A stretch of DNA of 6,131 bases from Reyranella sp. (GCA_021732965.1 JAKFVZ010000615.1:1-6131), one strand, 5' to 3'. Shown: positions 1 through 5,909, counted from the stretch's first letter. Notes: a model not told the origin generated them from the letters alone. Numbers and translations: made by a program.

Positions 1-1628
1 GGCGTGATCACGATCTTCTCGCGGGCCAGGAGCGCCGAGATCCATTCCGCCGCCCAACCGCGCTCCGCCAGATCGTTGATAAGCGCGAGCGGCTGTAGGG
101 CCACAGGGGTGGACGCATCCTCGGTGAGCGCGCCACCCAGATTGTGCCAGTCGCCCCCCATTGCGAGCGCAGCGGCGCGAATCGACCCGCCAAAATCGAA
201 AGCAAAGACCTGCGCTCTGGCATAGCGCCGGAACTGCAACGCCATCAGTGCCAGCAGGACCGATTTGCCGGCGCCGGTCGGACCGACCACAAGCGTGTGG
301 CCGACGTCTCCGACGTGAAGCGAAAATCGGAATGGTGTCGCGCCTTCGGTCCGTCCGAAGAATAGCGGAGGACCCTCAAAATGCTCATCGCGCGCCGGCC
401 CTGCCCAGACTGCTGAGAGCGGGATCATGTGCGAGAGGTTGAGCGTCGAGACTGGCGGCTGGCGGACATTGGCGTAGACGTGGCCGGGAACAGCACCCAA
501 CCAGGCATCGACCGCATTGACCGTCTCGACCATGCAGGTGAAGTCGCGCCCCTGGATCACCTTCTCGACCAGACGCAGCCTTTCGTCGGCGATTCGCGGG
601 TCTTCATCCCAAACGGTGATCGTCACCGTGCAATAGGCCGCGCCGACCGCATCGGAGCCCAGCTCCTGCAAGGCAGCATCGGCATCGATGGCTTTGTTGT
701 GAGCGTCCGTATCGAGGAGCGTCGATGCCTCGTTCGTCATCACCTCCTTGAGGATGGCGACGATCGACTTCCTCTTGGCGAACCACTGCCGGCGGATCCG
801 GGTCAGCAGCCTGGTGGCGTCGGTCTTGTCGAGCATGATCGCACGTGTCGACCAGCGATAGGCGAAGGCCAGGCGGTTTAGCTCATCCAGGATCCCCGGC
901 GTGGTCGCTACTGGAAAGCCCACGATGGTGAGCACGCGCAGATGGGCAGATCCAAGCCTCGGCTCGAGCCCCCCGGTCAAGGGTTGATCGGCGAGCAGAG
1001 CGTCGAGATACATCGGGACATCAGGGACACCCACCCTCTGCCGCCGGGTCGAGATGCAGGAATGCAGGTAGGTCAGGGTCTCGGCATCGTCGAGCCAGCG
1101 GCTCTCGGGCATGAACCCGTCGAGCAGTTTCAGAACGCGGTCCGTCCTGTCGACAAAGCCCGCAAGAATCCCACGCGCGTCGGCCCCTTCGTTGCGCGAG
1201 CGACCCTCGTAGAGGAAACGCCCGGCGCCCGCGGTTTCCCACGCCGGCGGCAAGTACAGGAACGTGAGGAAATAGGCTGACTCGAAGTGCACCCCTTCCT
1301 CCTCGAAAGCCGCCCTCCGCTCGGCATCGACCAGGGTGGAAGCAGCATCTGGGAAGCTGCTCTCCGGATAGGTGCTGGATGGCAGCCGCTGGGCCTCGAC
1401 GAAGACCGCCCAGCCGGAGCCCAAGCGACGCAACGCATTGTTGAGGCGTCCAGCGACGCCGACGAGTTCCGCTGGAACCGCGGAATCGAGATCGGGTCCC
1501 CGGAAATGCGCACTGCGTTGGAAGGATCCGTCCTTGTTGAGAACGACGCCGGGAGCGACCAGCGCTGCCCACGGCAGAAAGTCGGCGAGACGCGCGGCCG
1601 AGTTGCGATATTCGGCGAGGTTCATCAT
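1..1628 (-). CDS. trbE: TrbE, VirB4-type conjugation ATPase (3' part beyond left edge)
   Basis: TrbE is the VirB4-family ATPase of the type IV secretion channel. It sits at the inner membrane and powers pilus assembly and substrate passage. The frame is open without interruption for 542 codons from the ATG at 1628 to the window edge. The family is usually a little over 800 residues, so about two thirds is present. The N-terminus (MMNLAEYRNSAARLADFLPW) is typical of TrbE. The CagE/TrbE/VirB-type central domain covers roughly residues 180-400. The Walker A motif GPTGAGKS is at residues 449-456 (positions 284-261), followed by FDFGGS. Walker B and the C-terminal helicase-like motifs lie outside the window. 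The start lies 10 nt after the trbD stop, with a Shine-Dalgarno at 1641-1636. The second ATG, at 1625, is also possible. TrbE-family proteins usually follow a TrbD/VirB3 protein, as here. Family assignment is very secure; the missing end cannot be judged. Confidence 0.97.
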   Translation of the reverse strand, partial: MMNLAEYRNSAARLADFLPWAALVAPGVVLNKDGSFQRSAHFRGPDLDSAVPAELVGVAGRLNNALRRLGSGWAVFVEAQRLPSSTYPESSFPDAASTLVDAERRAAFEEEGVHFESAYFLTFLYLPPAWETAGAGRFLYEGRSRNEGADARGILAGFVDRTDRVLKLLDGFMPESRWLDDAETLTYLHSCISTRRQRVGVPDVPMYLDALLADQPLTGGLEPRLGSAHLRVLTIVGFPVATTPGILDELNRLAFAYRWSTRAIMLDKTDATRLLTRIRRQWFAKRKSIVAILKEVMTNEASTLLDTDAHNKAIDADAALQELGSDAVGAAYCTVTITVWDEDPRIADERLRLVEKVIQGRDFTCMVETVNAVDAWLGAVPGHVYANVRQPPVSTLNLSHMIPLSAVWAGPARDEHFEGPPLFFGRTEGATPFRFSLHVGDVGHTLVVGPTGAGKSVLLALMALQFRRYARAQVFAFDFGGSIRAAALAMGGDWHNLGGALTEDASTPVALQPLALINDLAERGWAAEWISALLAREKIVIT

Positions 1629-1635
1629 GCCATGG

Positions 1636-1641
1636 TCCTCA
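1636..1641 (-). promoter_or_regulatory. Ribosome binding site of trbE
   Basis: The minus strand reads TGAGGA, 7 nt before the ATG at 1628. It overlaps the trbD stop codon (1641-1639), so trbE translation is probably coupled to trbD. It decides the start: another ATG at 1633-1631 is only 2 nt from the site and out of frame, while 1628 has good spacing and opens the conserved TrbE N-terminus. Confidence 0.7.
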
Positions 1642-1902
1642 CACGCCAAGCCGAGCGGGGATGCGAAGGTGGCGGCGCACCACCTCGACGAAGAGCGGAT
1701 CGCGTCGGGCGGCCCAGACGGCCACGCCATGGCCGATCAGCCAAAGGAGAAATCCGGCAATCCACAAGCGGAGGCCTAGGCCCACGGCGGCCGCCAGAGT
1801 GCCATTGAGGATGGCGATCGATCGCGGCGCGCCGGCGAGCAATATCGGCTCGGTCAGGGCGCGGTGAAGCGGCACCACAAATCCGGGAACGGGCTCGGTC
1901 AT
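1639..1902 (-). CDS. trbD: TrbD, VirB3-like inner-membrane protein
   Basis: TrbD is the small VirB3-family inner-membrane component of the secretion channel and partners the TrbE/VirB4 ATPase. The product is 87 residues, near the family's usual 85-105. Residues 8-20 (including PLHRALTEPI) carry the conserved VirB3-type start. One long hydrophobic stretch at about residues 34-64 can form one membrane span or a tight hairpin. The basic tail after RRDPLFVEVV (residues 66-75) resembles the end of VirB3 proteins. The ATG (1902-1900) shares one base with the trbC stop (TGATG), which makes coupled translation likely. An upstream in-frame extension to 2274 exists but runs out of frame through trbC, so the shorter start is chosen. 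trbE follows after 10 nt. Confidence 0.93.
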   Translation of the reverse strand: MTEPVPGFVVPLHRALTEPILLAGAPRSIAILNGTLAAAVGLGLRLWIAGFLLWLIGHGVAVWAARRDPLFVEVVRRHLRIPARLGV

Positions 1903-2228
1903 CAGACCAAGACCCCGCCGCCAAAGGAAAAGAACGACAGGAAGAAGCTCGACGCGGCAAAGGCAATCGAGATGCCGAACACGATCTGAATCAGCCGCCG
2001 GAACCCGCCCGACGTATCGCCAAAGGCCAGGGTAAGGCCGGTGACGATGATGATGATTACCGCGACGATCTTGGCCACCGGACCTTCTACCGATTGCAGG
2101 ACCTGCTGCAGCGGCTGTTCCCAGGGCATGCTGGAACCCGCCGCGTAGGCCGCGGACGAGTAAGCCAGCAGACTTGAAGAGAGGACGGCGGTGGCGGCAA
2201 CGGCACGCCGTGGTGCGAAGGGCATCAT
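1902..2228 (-). CDS. trbC: TrbC, VirB2-type pilin precursor
   Basis: TrbC is the pilin subunit of the conjugative pilus. It is inserted in the inner membrane and then assembled by the Trb machinery. The precursor is 108 residues. An N-terminal signal peptide has basic residues (RR at 7-8), a hydrophobic core and an AYA-type cleavage site near residues 27-30. The mature part keeps the family pattern: a short amphipathic start (MPWEQPLQQVLQSVEGPVA, 34-52), a first span at about 52-70 (with IIII at 58-61), a short polar turn with GD at 70-71, and a second span at about 79-101. The chain ends FGGGVLV, so very little follows the second span. The start overlaps the trbB stop by 4 nt (ATGA), and an AGGAG lies 7 nt upstream. 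Pilin identity is secure; cleavage and any cyclisation are inferred. Confidence 0.94.
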   Translation of the reverse strand: MMPFAPRRAVAATAVLSSSLLAYSSAAYAAGSSMPWEQPLQQVLQSVEGPVAKIVAVIIIIVTGLTLAFGDTSGGFRRLIQIVFGISIAFAASSFFLSFFSFGGGVLV

Positions 2229-3193
2229 TGAAAGTCTCCTGCGGGTGAAAGTACGTAGTCCGAGTCCGCGCCAAGGCCGTGCACGCGGGCGAGTTCGGTC
2301 AGACGCCGTGCATCCCCGCGCCCCGACAGCACGGCGATCAGATCGATCGTCTCGGCGACCAGCGCGCGCGGCACGGTGACCACGGCTTCCTGAATGAGCT
2401 GCTCGAGGCGCCGCAGAGCGCCCAGCGCCGTTCCGGCGTGAATGGTGCCGATGCCGCCCGGATGGCCCGTCCCCCAGGCCTTGAGGAGATCGAGGGCTTC
2501 CGCGCCGCGTACCTCGCCGATCGGGATGCGATCAGGCCGCAGCCGCAGCGAGGAGCGCACCAGGTCGGACAGCGAGGCCACGCCATCTTTGGTGCGCAAG
2601 GCCACAAGGTTGGCGGCGCGGCATTGCAGCTCGCGCGTATCCTCAATCAGCACGACACGGTCGGATGTCTTGGCAACTTCGGCCAGCAACGCGTTGACCA
2701 GGGTCGTCTTGCCAGTCGAGGTTCCCCCGGCGACGAGGATATTCAGCCGATCCGCAACGGCCTGCCGGAGCATGTTCGCCTCGCCCTTGGTCATGATCCC
2801 CGCCGCGGCATAGTCCTCGAGAGTGAAGACCGCGACCGCAGGCTTGCGGATCGCGAATGAAGGCGCTGCGACGACCGGGGGCAGGAGTCCTTCGAAGCGC
2901 TCCCCCGTCTCCGGCAGCTCCGCCGATACGCGGGGGCTGCGGGCATGGACCTCGGCTCCGACATGATGAGCCACGAGCCGGACGATGCGCTCGCCTTCGG
3001 CAGGGTTGAGATGCTCCTCAGTCTCAACCAAACCGCTCGACAGCTTGTCGATCCAAAGCCGCCCGTCGGGATTGAGCATCACCTCAACGATGGATGGATC
3101 TTCGAGCCAGGCCGCGATTGCAGGCCCCAAGGCGGTACGCAGCATGCGCGCCCCGCGAGAGATCACCTCAGCCTGGAAGGAATGGACGCTCAT
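2225..3193 (-). CDS. trbB: TrbB, VirB11-type conjugation ATPase
   Basis: TrbB is the VirB11/GspE-type hexameric traffic ATPase at the cytoplasmic face of the channel, which drives pilus assembly and substrate transfer. The chain is 322 residues, the usual family length. The N-terminal domain covers about 1-145 and the RecA-like domain about 146-300. Visible motifs are Walker A GGTSTGKT (156-163), the Asp box IEDTRE (183-188), Walker B IPIGEVRG (223-230) and the His box GHPGGIGTIHA (243-253). All key catalytic residues are present. The start at 3193 gives the conserved N-terminus MSVHSFQAEVISRGARMLRT. An in-frame ATG at 3307 would add 38 Pro/Arg-rich residues that do not look like family sequence. 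GGGG at 3202-3199 serves as a modest Shine-Dalgarno, but it lies inside a predicted stem-loop. The gene follows a 138-nt gap after the RHH gene and overlaps trbC by 4 nt. Confidence 0.97.
   Translation of the reverse strand: MSVHSFQAEVISRGARMLRTALGPAIAAWLEDPSIVEVMLNPDGRLWIDKLSSGLVETEEHLNPAEGERIVRLVAHHVGAEVHARSPRVSAELPETGERFEGLLPPVVAAPSFAIRKPAVAVFTLEDYAAAGIMTKGEANMLRQAVADRLNILVAGGTSTGKTTLVNALLAEVAKTSDRVVLIEDTRELQCRAANLVALRTKDGVASLSDLVRSSLRLRPDRIPIGEVRGAEALDLLKAWGTGHPGGIGTIHAGTALGALRRLEQLIQEAVVTVPRALVAETIDLIAVLSGRGDARRLTELARVHGLGADSDYVLSPAGDFQ
2236..2240 (-). promoter_or_regulatory. Ribosome binding site of trbC
   Basis: AGGAG on the minus strand, 7 nt before the ATG at 2228, inside the last codons of trbB. 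It favours the first of two adjacent ATG codons (2228 rather than 2225). It is one of the clearest ribosome binding sites in the window, as expected for a pilin made in large amounts. Confidence 0.7.
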
Positions 3194-3243
3194 CGTCACC
3201 CCGATTGCCGGACCGCGAGCAGCGGTCGTTGAATGGGGTCGAT
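3192..3243 (-). promoter_or_regulatory. Imperfect stem-loop over the trbB translation start
   Basis: Read on the minus strand, four paired blocks nest around a 5-nt loop (TGCTC). From outside in they are ATCG with CGAT, ACCCC with GGGGT, ATT with AAT, and GACCGC with GCGGTC, giving 18 base pairs. A 2-nt bulge (GA), a 1-nt bulge (C) and a 4x4 internal loop interrupt the stem. The right arm contains the GGGG Shine-Dalgarno (3202-3199) and the first two bases of the trbB ATG (3193-3191). In mRNA this could restrict ribosome access. As DNA it could be an operator for a dimeric regulator such as the RHH protein encoded just upstream. No T-run follows it on either strand, so a terminator is unlikely. 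The pairing is read directly from the sequence; the role is inferred. Confidence 0.5.
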
Positions 3244-3331
3244 TAAAAGGAGGAGGAAATGGGTCCGCGCAACAAGCTCGAAGGGGGCGTAGTGCCGTGG
3301 CGTACAAAGGCAGGGGGTCGGCGGCGGGGCT
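3194..3331 (-). other. 138-nt spacer between the RHH gene and trbB
   Basis: The longest non-coding stretch on the sense strand, in a cluster where most genes touch. Read on the minus strand it holds, in order, a C-rich segment, a pyrimidine tract with CCTCCTCCTTTT (3256-3245), and the stem-loop over the trbB start. I see no convincing -35/-10 pair; TTGTTG and TTTAAT are present but too far apart. On the plus strand the same tract reads as a strong Shine-Dalgarno followed by an ATG. This is the likeliest place in the window for control of the trb genes. Confidence 0.55.
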
Positions 3332-3356
3332 TCAAGACCGATGGCTTTCCTCCTCC
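3249..3356. repeat. 11-bp perfect inverted repeat across the RHH-trbB junction
   Basis: The plus strand has GGAGGAGGAAA at 3249-3259 and its exact reverse complement at 3346-3356, with 86 nt between the arms. The 3346-3356 arm lies in the last codons of the RHH gene (encoding Glu-Glu-Glu-Ser). In the sense mRNA it reads GGAGGAGGAAA and could pair with the CCUCCUCC tract upstream of trbB. Both arms are purine/pyrimidine-only and Glu codons make such runs easily, so chance is a real possibility. Confidence 0.35.
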
Positions 3357-3772
3357 GTGGCTTCATCTGCAGAGGCGAGGTCGTGAGAGAGCTCACTGGC
3401 GAGGGTCCGGCCTTTAGCCAGCCGACGGCCGAGCGCCTCGACATAACCCTCATAACGTTCCCGACCCTTGGCCTGCGCCGCCGGCTGCGCCGCATCGGGC
3501 AATGGCGGCGTCGCCGTCAGCCAGAAGCGCACGAAGAGAGCCAGCGCCTCGTTGGAGATCACGACGTTTCGCTCCAACCGCTCGACCTGGCGGACCAGTC
3601 GGTCCAACCGGCGGCCGAGCGCCCCTTCCAACCTTTCGGAACTATCCGGCGACAGGAAGGATGCAAGGGCGGTTTCCACGATTAGCGCCTGCGGCACTCC
3701 CTTGCGGGAGGCGTAGTCAGCGAGCTTCAACGCCAGATCGGCCGGCAGACGGAACGTATGTTTGGTGCGCAT
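3332..3772 (-). CDS. CopG-type ribbon-helix-helix protein with long C-terminal extension
   Basis: A 146-residue protein whose first 42 residues form a ribbon-helix-helix DNA-binding fold. The strand is KHTFRLP (4-10), helix A covers about 11-23, GVP at 25-27 makes the turn, and helix B covers about 28-41. Such proteins bind DNA as dimers and act as repressors or relaxosome accessory factors. The rest is unusual for a simple CopG protein. Residues 45-70 are charged and probably coiled-coil (repeated RL and VERLER). Residues 71-92 include a hydrophobic stretch FVRFWLTATPP (80-90). Residues 100-146 are charged and end in an acidic tail. Proteins of this kind are commonly found between traG and trbB in related loci; I know of no defined function for the extension. 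The gene lies 8 nt after traG, and the Shine-Dalgarno TGAGG (3783-3779) includes the traG stop codon, so the two are probably co-translated. The RHH fold is secure; the target is unknown. Confidence 0.88.
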   Translation of the reverse strand: MRTKHTFRLPADLALKLADYASRKGVPQALIVETALASFLSPDSSERLEGALGRRLDRLVRQVERLERNVVISNEALALFVRFWLTATPPLPDAAQPAAQAKGRERYEGYVEALGRRLAKGRTLASELSHDLASADEATEEESHRS

Positions 3773-3780
3773 TCCTCGCC

Positions 3781-5775
3781 TCAGAGGTCGATGCCGTCGC
3801 CGGGATCCAACGCAGCCTGCCGCGCGAGACCCCGGGCTGTTGCGCGCAACGCACGGGCCCGCACCGCGTCTTCGTCAGGCTCATCCTCGTCGAACGCAAA
3901 CTCCGGCGACGGTTTTGCGGGCTCGGGGACGATGTCTTCATACTCGGCAAGCTCAGGTTCTCGCCGGATTCCGCCATTGGCGGGATCCTCGACGGGATGC
4001 GCCGCATCTCCTGTCCCACTCTTTCTGTTGTCCGACTTCGCCGGGAGCGGCGCGCCACTCCAATCATCCGGCGCCCTGTCGCCCCCCTGCGATGTTTTAG
4101 TCTTGGGCGACGGAAGCAGACGCTCCGTCAGCCGCCGATCCTCGTAATAGCGCGCCTTTTTCGCCCGGATCGGCGGACAGCCGGACATCAGCACCAATTC
4201 GTCGGTGGCCGGCAGCTGCATCACCTCGCCGGGCGTAAGCAGCGGTCGAGCAGTCTCCTGCCGCGAGACCATGAGATGGCCGAGCCAGGGGCTCAGCCTG
4301 TGGCCGGCATAATTGCGCGCGTCCCGAATCTCCGTCGCCGTGCCGAGCGCATCCGAGACACGCTTTGCCGTGCGCTCGTCGTTGGTGGCAAAGGAGACGC
4401 GCACATGACAGTTGTCGAGAATGGCGTTGTTCGGACCGTAAGCCTTCTCGATCTGGTTCAGCGATTGGGCGATGAGGAAACTCTTCAGTCCATACCCCGC
4501 CATGAACGCGAGTGCCGATTCGAAGAAATCGAGGCGCCCCAAAGCGGGGAACTCGTCGAGCATGAGCAGCAGCCTATGACGCCTGCCCTTGGGATGGAGT
4601 TCTTCCGTCAGCCGGCGGCCGATCTGGTTCAGGACGAGCCGCACCAAGGGCTTAGTCCGGCTGATGTCGGACGGCGGGACCACGAGGTAGAGCGTCGTGG
4701 GCCGCTCATCCTCGACGAGGTCGCGAATACGCCACTCACACCGGCGCGTCACCTGTGCAACGACCGGATCCCGGTAGAGACCGAGGAAGGACATGGCCGT
4801 CGAGAGCACACCTGAGCGTTCGTTCTCGCTCTTGTTCAGTAGCTCCCGCGCCGCCGAAGCAATCACCGGATGGACGCCGGCCTCACCGAGATGCGGCGTC
4901 GTCATCATTGCCCGCAGCGTTGTATCGATGGGCTGCCTGGGATCAGACAAGAATGCCGCCACCCCAGCCAATGTCTTGTCGGTCCCTGCATACAGAACAT
5001 GCAGGATGGCGCCGACCAGCAGGGCGTGACTGGTCTTTTCCCAGTGATTGCGTCGCTCGAGTGCACCCTCGGGATCGACCAGGACGTCGGCAATGTTCTG
5101 CACGTCGCGGACTTCCCATTCTCCCCGGCGCACCTCCAAGAGCGGGTTATAGGCAGCCGATTGCGCATTGGTGGGATCGAACAGAAGCACGCGCCCATGG
5201 CGGGCGCGGAAGCCCGACGTCAGCTCCCAGTTTTCGCCCTTGATGTCGTGCACGATCGAGCTGCCCGGCCAGGTCAGCAGGGTCGGCACGACCAGGCCAA
5301 CGCCCTTGCCGCTTCGCGTTGGTGCAAAGCACAAGACATGCTCCGGTCCATCATGGCGCAGGTAGTCGGTATCGAGCTTTCCGAGCACGACACCGTCCGC
5401 GCCGATCAGTCCCGCAGTGCGCGCCTCGCGCACCGTCGCCCAACGCGCCGAGCCATAGGTCGCCACGTTCTTGGCTTCGCGGGCGCGCCAGACCGACAGG
5501 CCGATCGCAACGCCGATCGAGATGAAGCCGCCCGAAACCGCAATACAGGCGCCTTCGACGAAGATCGCGGGGGCATAGGCGTCGAAGGCGTACCACCACC
5601 AGAAGAAGGTCGGCGGAAAGTAGATCGGTAGGCCAGCGAACTCGAACCAGGGCGGCCCCAGCTGGGGCTGATAGCCCAGCCGCCAAGCCGTCCATTGCGT
5701 GGCCGCCCACAGGGTGAAGAGGACGATGGCGAAGACGAGGGTGATCTGCCCCCACAGGATCTTGGTCGCGGACAT
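3781..5775 (-). CDS. traG: TraG, VirD4-type coupling protein (T4CP)
   Basis: TraG is the type IV coupling protein: an inner-membrane-anchored ATPase that receives the relaxase-DNA complex and feeds it to the Trb channel. The product is 664 residues, normal for the family. Two N-terminal membrane segments lie at about 8-30 and 67-95, around a short periplasmic loop rich in Pro and aromatic residues. Next come the family motif YGSARWA (107-113), Walker A PTRSGKG (152-158) and Walker B LLLMLDEFPALG (402-413) with D407 and E408. IAQSLNQIEKAYG (435-447) and FATNDERTAKRVS (462-474) are typical of the nucleotide-binding domain. After about residue 555 the chain is low-complexity and acidic, and it ends DPGDGIDL. 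The N-terminus MSATKILWGQ supports the start at 5775, although no Shine-Dalgarno is evident. The gene stands 133 nt after the relaxase and directly before the RHH gene. Confidence 0.97.
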   Translation of the reverse strand: MSATKILWGQITLVFAIVLFTLWAATQWTAWRLGYQPQLGPPWFEFAGLPIYFPPTFFWWWYAFDAYAPAIFVEGACIAVSGGFISIGVAIGLSVWRAREAKNVATYGSARWATVREARTAGLIGADGVVLGKLDTDYLRHDGPEHVLCFAPTRSGKGVGLVVPTLLTWPGSSIVHDIKGENWELTSGFRARHGRVLLFDPTNAQSAAYNPLLEVRRGEWEVRDVQNIADVLVDPEGALERRNHWEKTSHALLVGAILHVLYAGTDKTLAGVAAFLSDPRQPIDTTLRAMMTTPHLGEAGVHPVIASAARELLNKSENERSGVLSTAMSFLGLYRDPVVAQVTRRCEWRIRDLVEDERPTTLYLVVPPSDISRTKPLVRLVLNQIGRRLTEELHPKGRRHRLLLMLDEFPALGRLDFFESALAFMAGYGLKSFLIAQSLNQIEKAYGPNNAILDNCHVRVSFATNDERTAKRVSDALGTATEIRDARNYAGHRLSPWLGHLMVSRQETARPLLTPGEVMQLPATDELVLMSGCPPIRAKKARYYEDRRLTERLLPSPKTKTSQGGDRAPDDWSGAPLPAKSDNRKSGTGDAAHPVEDPANGGIRREPELAEYEDIVPEPAKPSPEFAFDEDEPDEDAVRARALRATARGLARQAALDPGDGIDL

Positions 5776-5908
5776 GGCTACAGATCAAATCGTCAGTCTT
5801 CATCGGTGCAACAGGGAGCCCGCGTGAAGCGCTTGCGCGGCGGCCCCGGCGTGGAATTCGGACAGGCACTGGAAATGCACACGCGCAATCGTCTCGCTCG
5901 TTCATCGG
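5776..5908 (-). other. 133-nt spacer between relaxase gene and traG
   Basis: No supported gene is present here. Read on the minus strand, one frame stays open to a stop at 5795-5793 with several cysteines, but it has no ATG. Another frame opens with an ATG at 5905 but runs on out of frame through traG. Near the middle, CCGCG (5820-5824) and CGCGG (5836-5840) flank an 8-bp palindrome AAGCGCTT (5827-5834), which could be a small hairpin or a binding site. The last 15 nt before the traG ATG are not purine-rich, so no ribosome binding site is visible. Confidence 0.5.
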
Positions 5909-5909
5909 T
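5788..5909. repeat. Imperfect direct repeat bracketing the relaxase-traG spacer
   Basis: On the plus strand AATCGTC then TTCATCGGT occurs twice: at 5788-5807 (4 nt between the two blocks) and at 5887-5909 (7 nt between the blocks). The right copy reaches the third base of the relaxase stop codon; the left copy ends 12 bp before the traG start. Sixteen bases are identical between copies and the period is about 100 bp. This could reflect a short duplication or insertion, or paired binding sites. The repeats are seen directly; their origin is not. Confidence 0.5.

Noticed and set aside
1..1628. Suspected frameshifted or broken trbE, because only short closed frames appear in this region
   Set aside because: Direct translation from 1628 shows a single frame with no stop through to the window edge; it only lacks its end.
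429..1808. Several 110-170-codon plus-strand frames opposite trbE and trbD
   Set aside because: All lie antisense to one uninterrupted TrbE frame or to TrbD and look like composition-driven shadows.
3192..3243. Stem-loop read as a rho-independent terminator
   Set aside because: No T-run follows the stem on either strand, and it overlaps the trbB start codon.
3194..3307. Upstream in-frame start for trbB adding 38 residues
   Set aside because: The extra residues are Pro/Arg-rich, do not resemble TrbB N-termini, and lack a suitable ribosome binding site.
3502..4815. 437-codon plus-strand open frame opposite traG and the RHH gene
   Set aside because: It is antisense to two clear gene families, rich in Arg/Pro with no recognisable domain, and has no ribosome binding site. 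Long antisense frames are common in GC-rich DNA.
4870..5631. 253-codon plus-strand open frame opposite the 5' half of traG
   Set aside because: Shadow of traG codon bias; no family resemblance and no start signal.
5351..5905. 184-codon minus-strand frame starting in the relaxase-traG spacer
   Set aside because: Most of it is out-of-frame traG sequence, Arg-rich and without a recognisable fold. The spacer part alone is too short to support.
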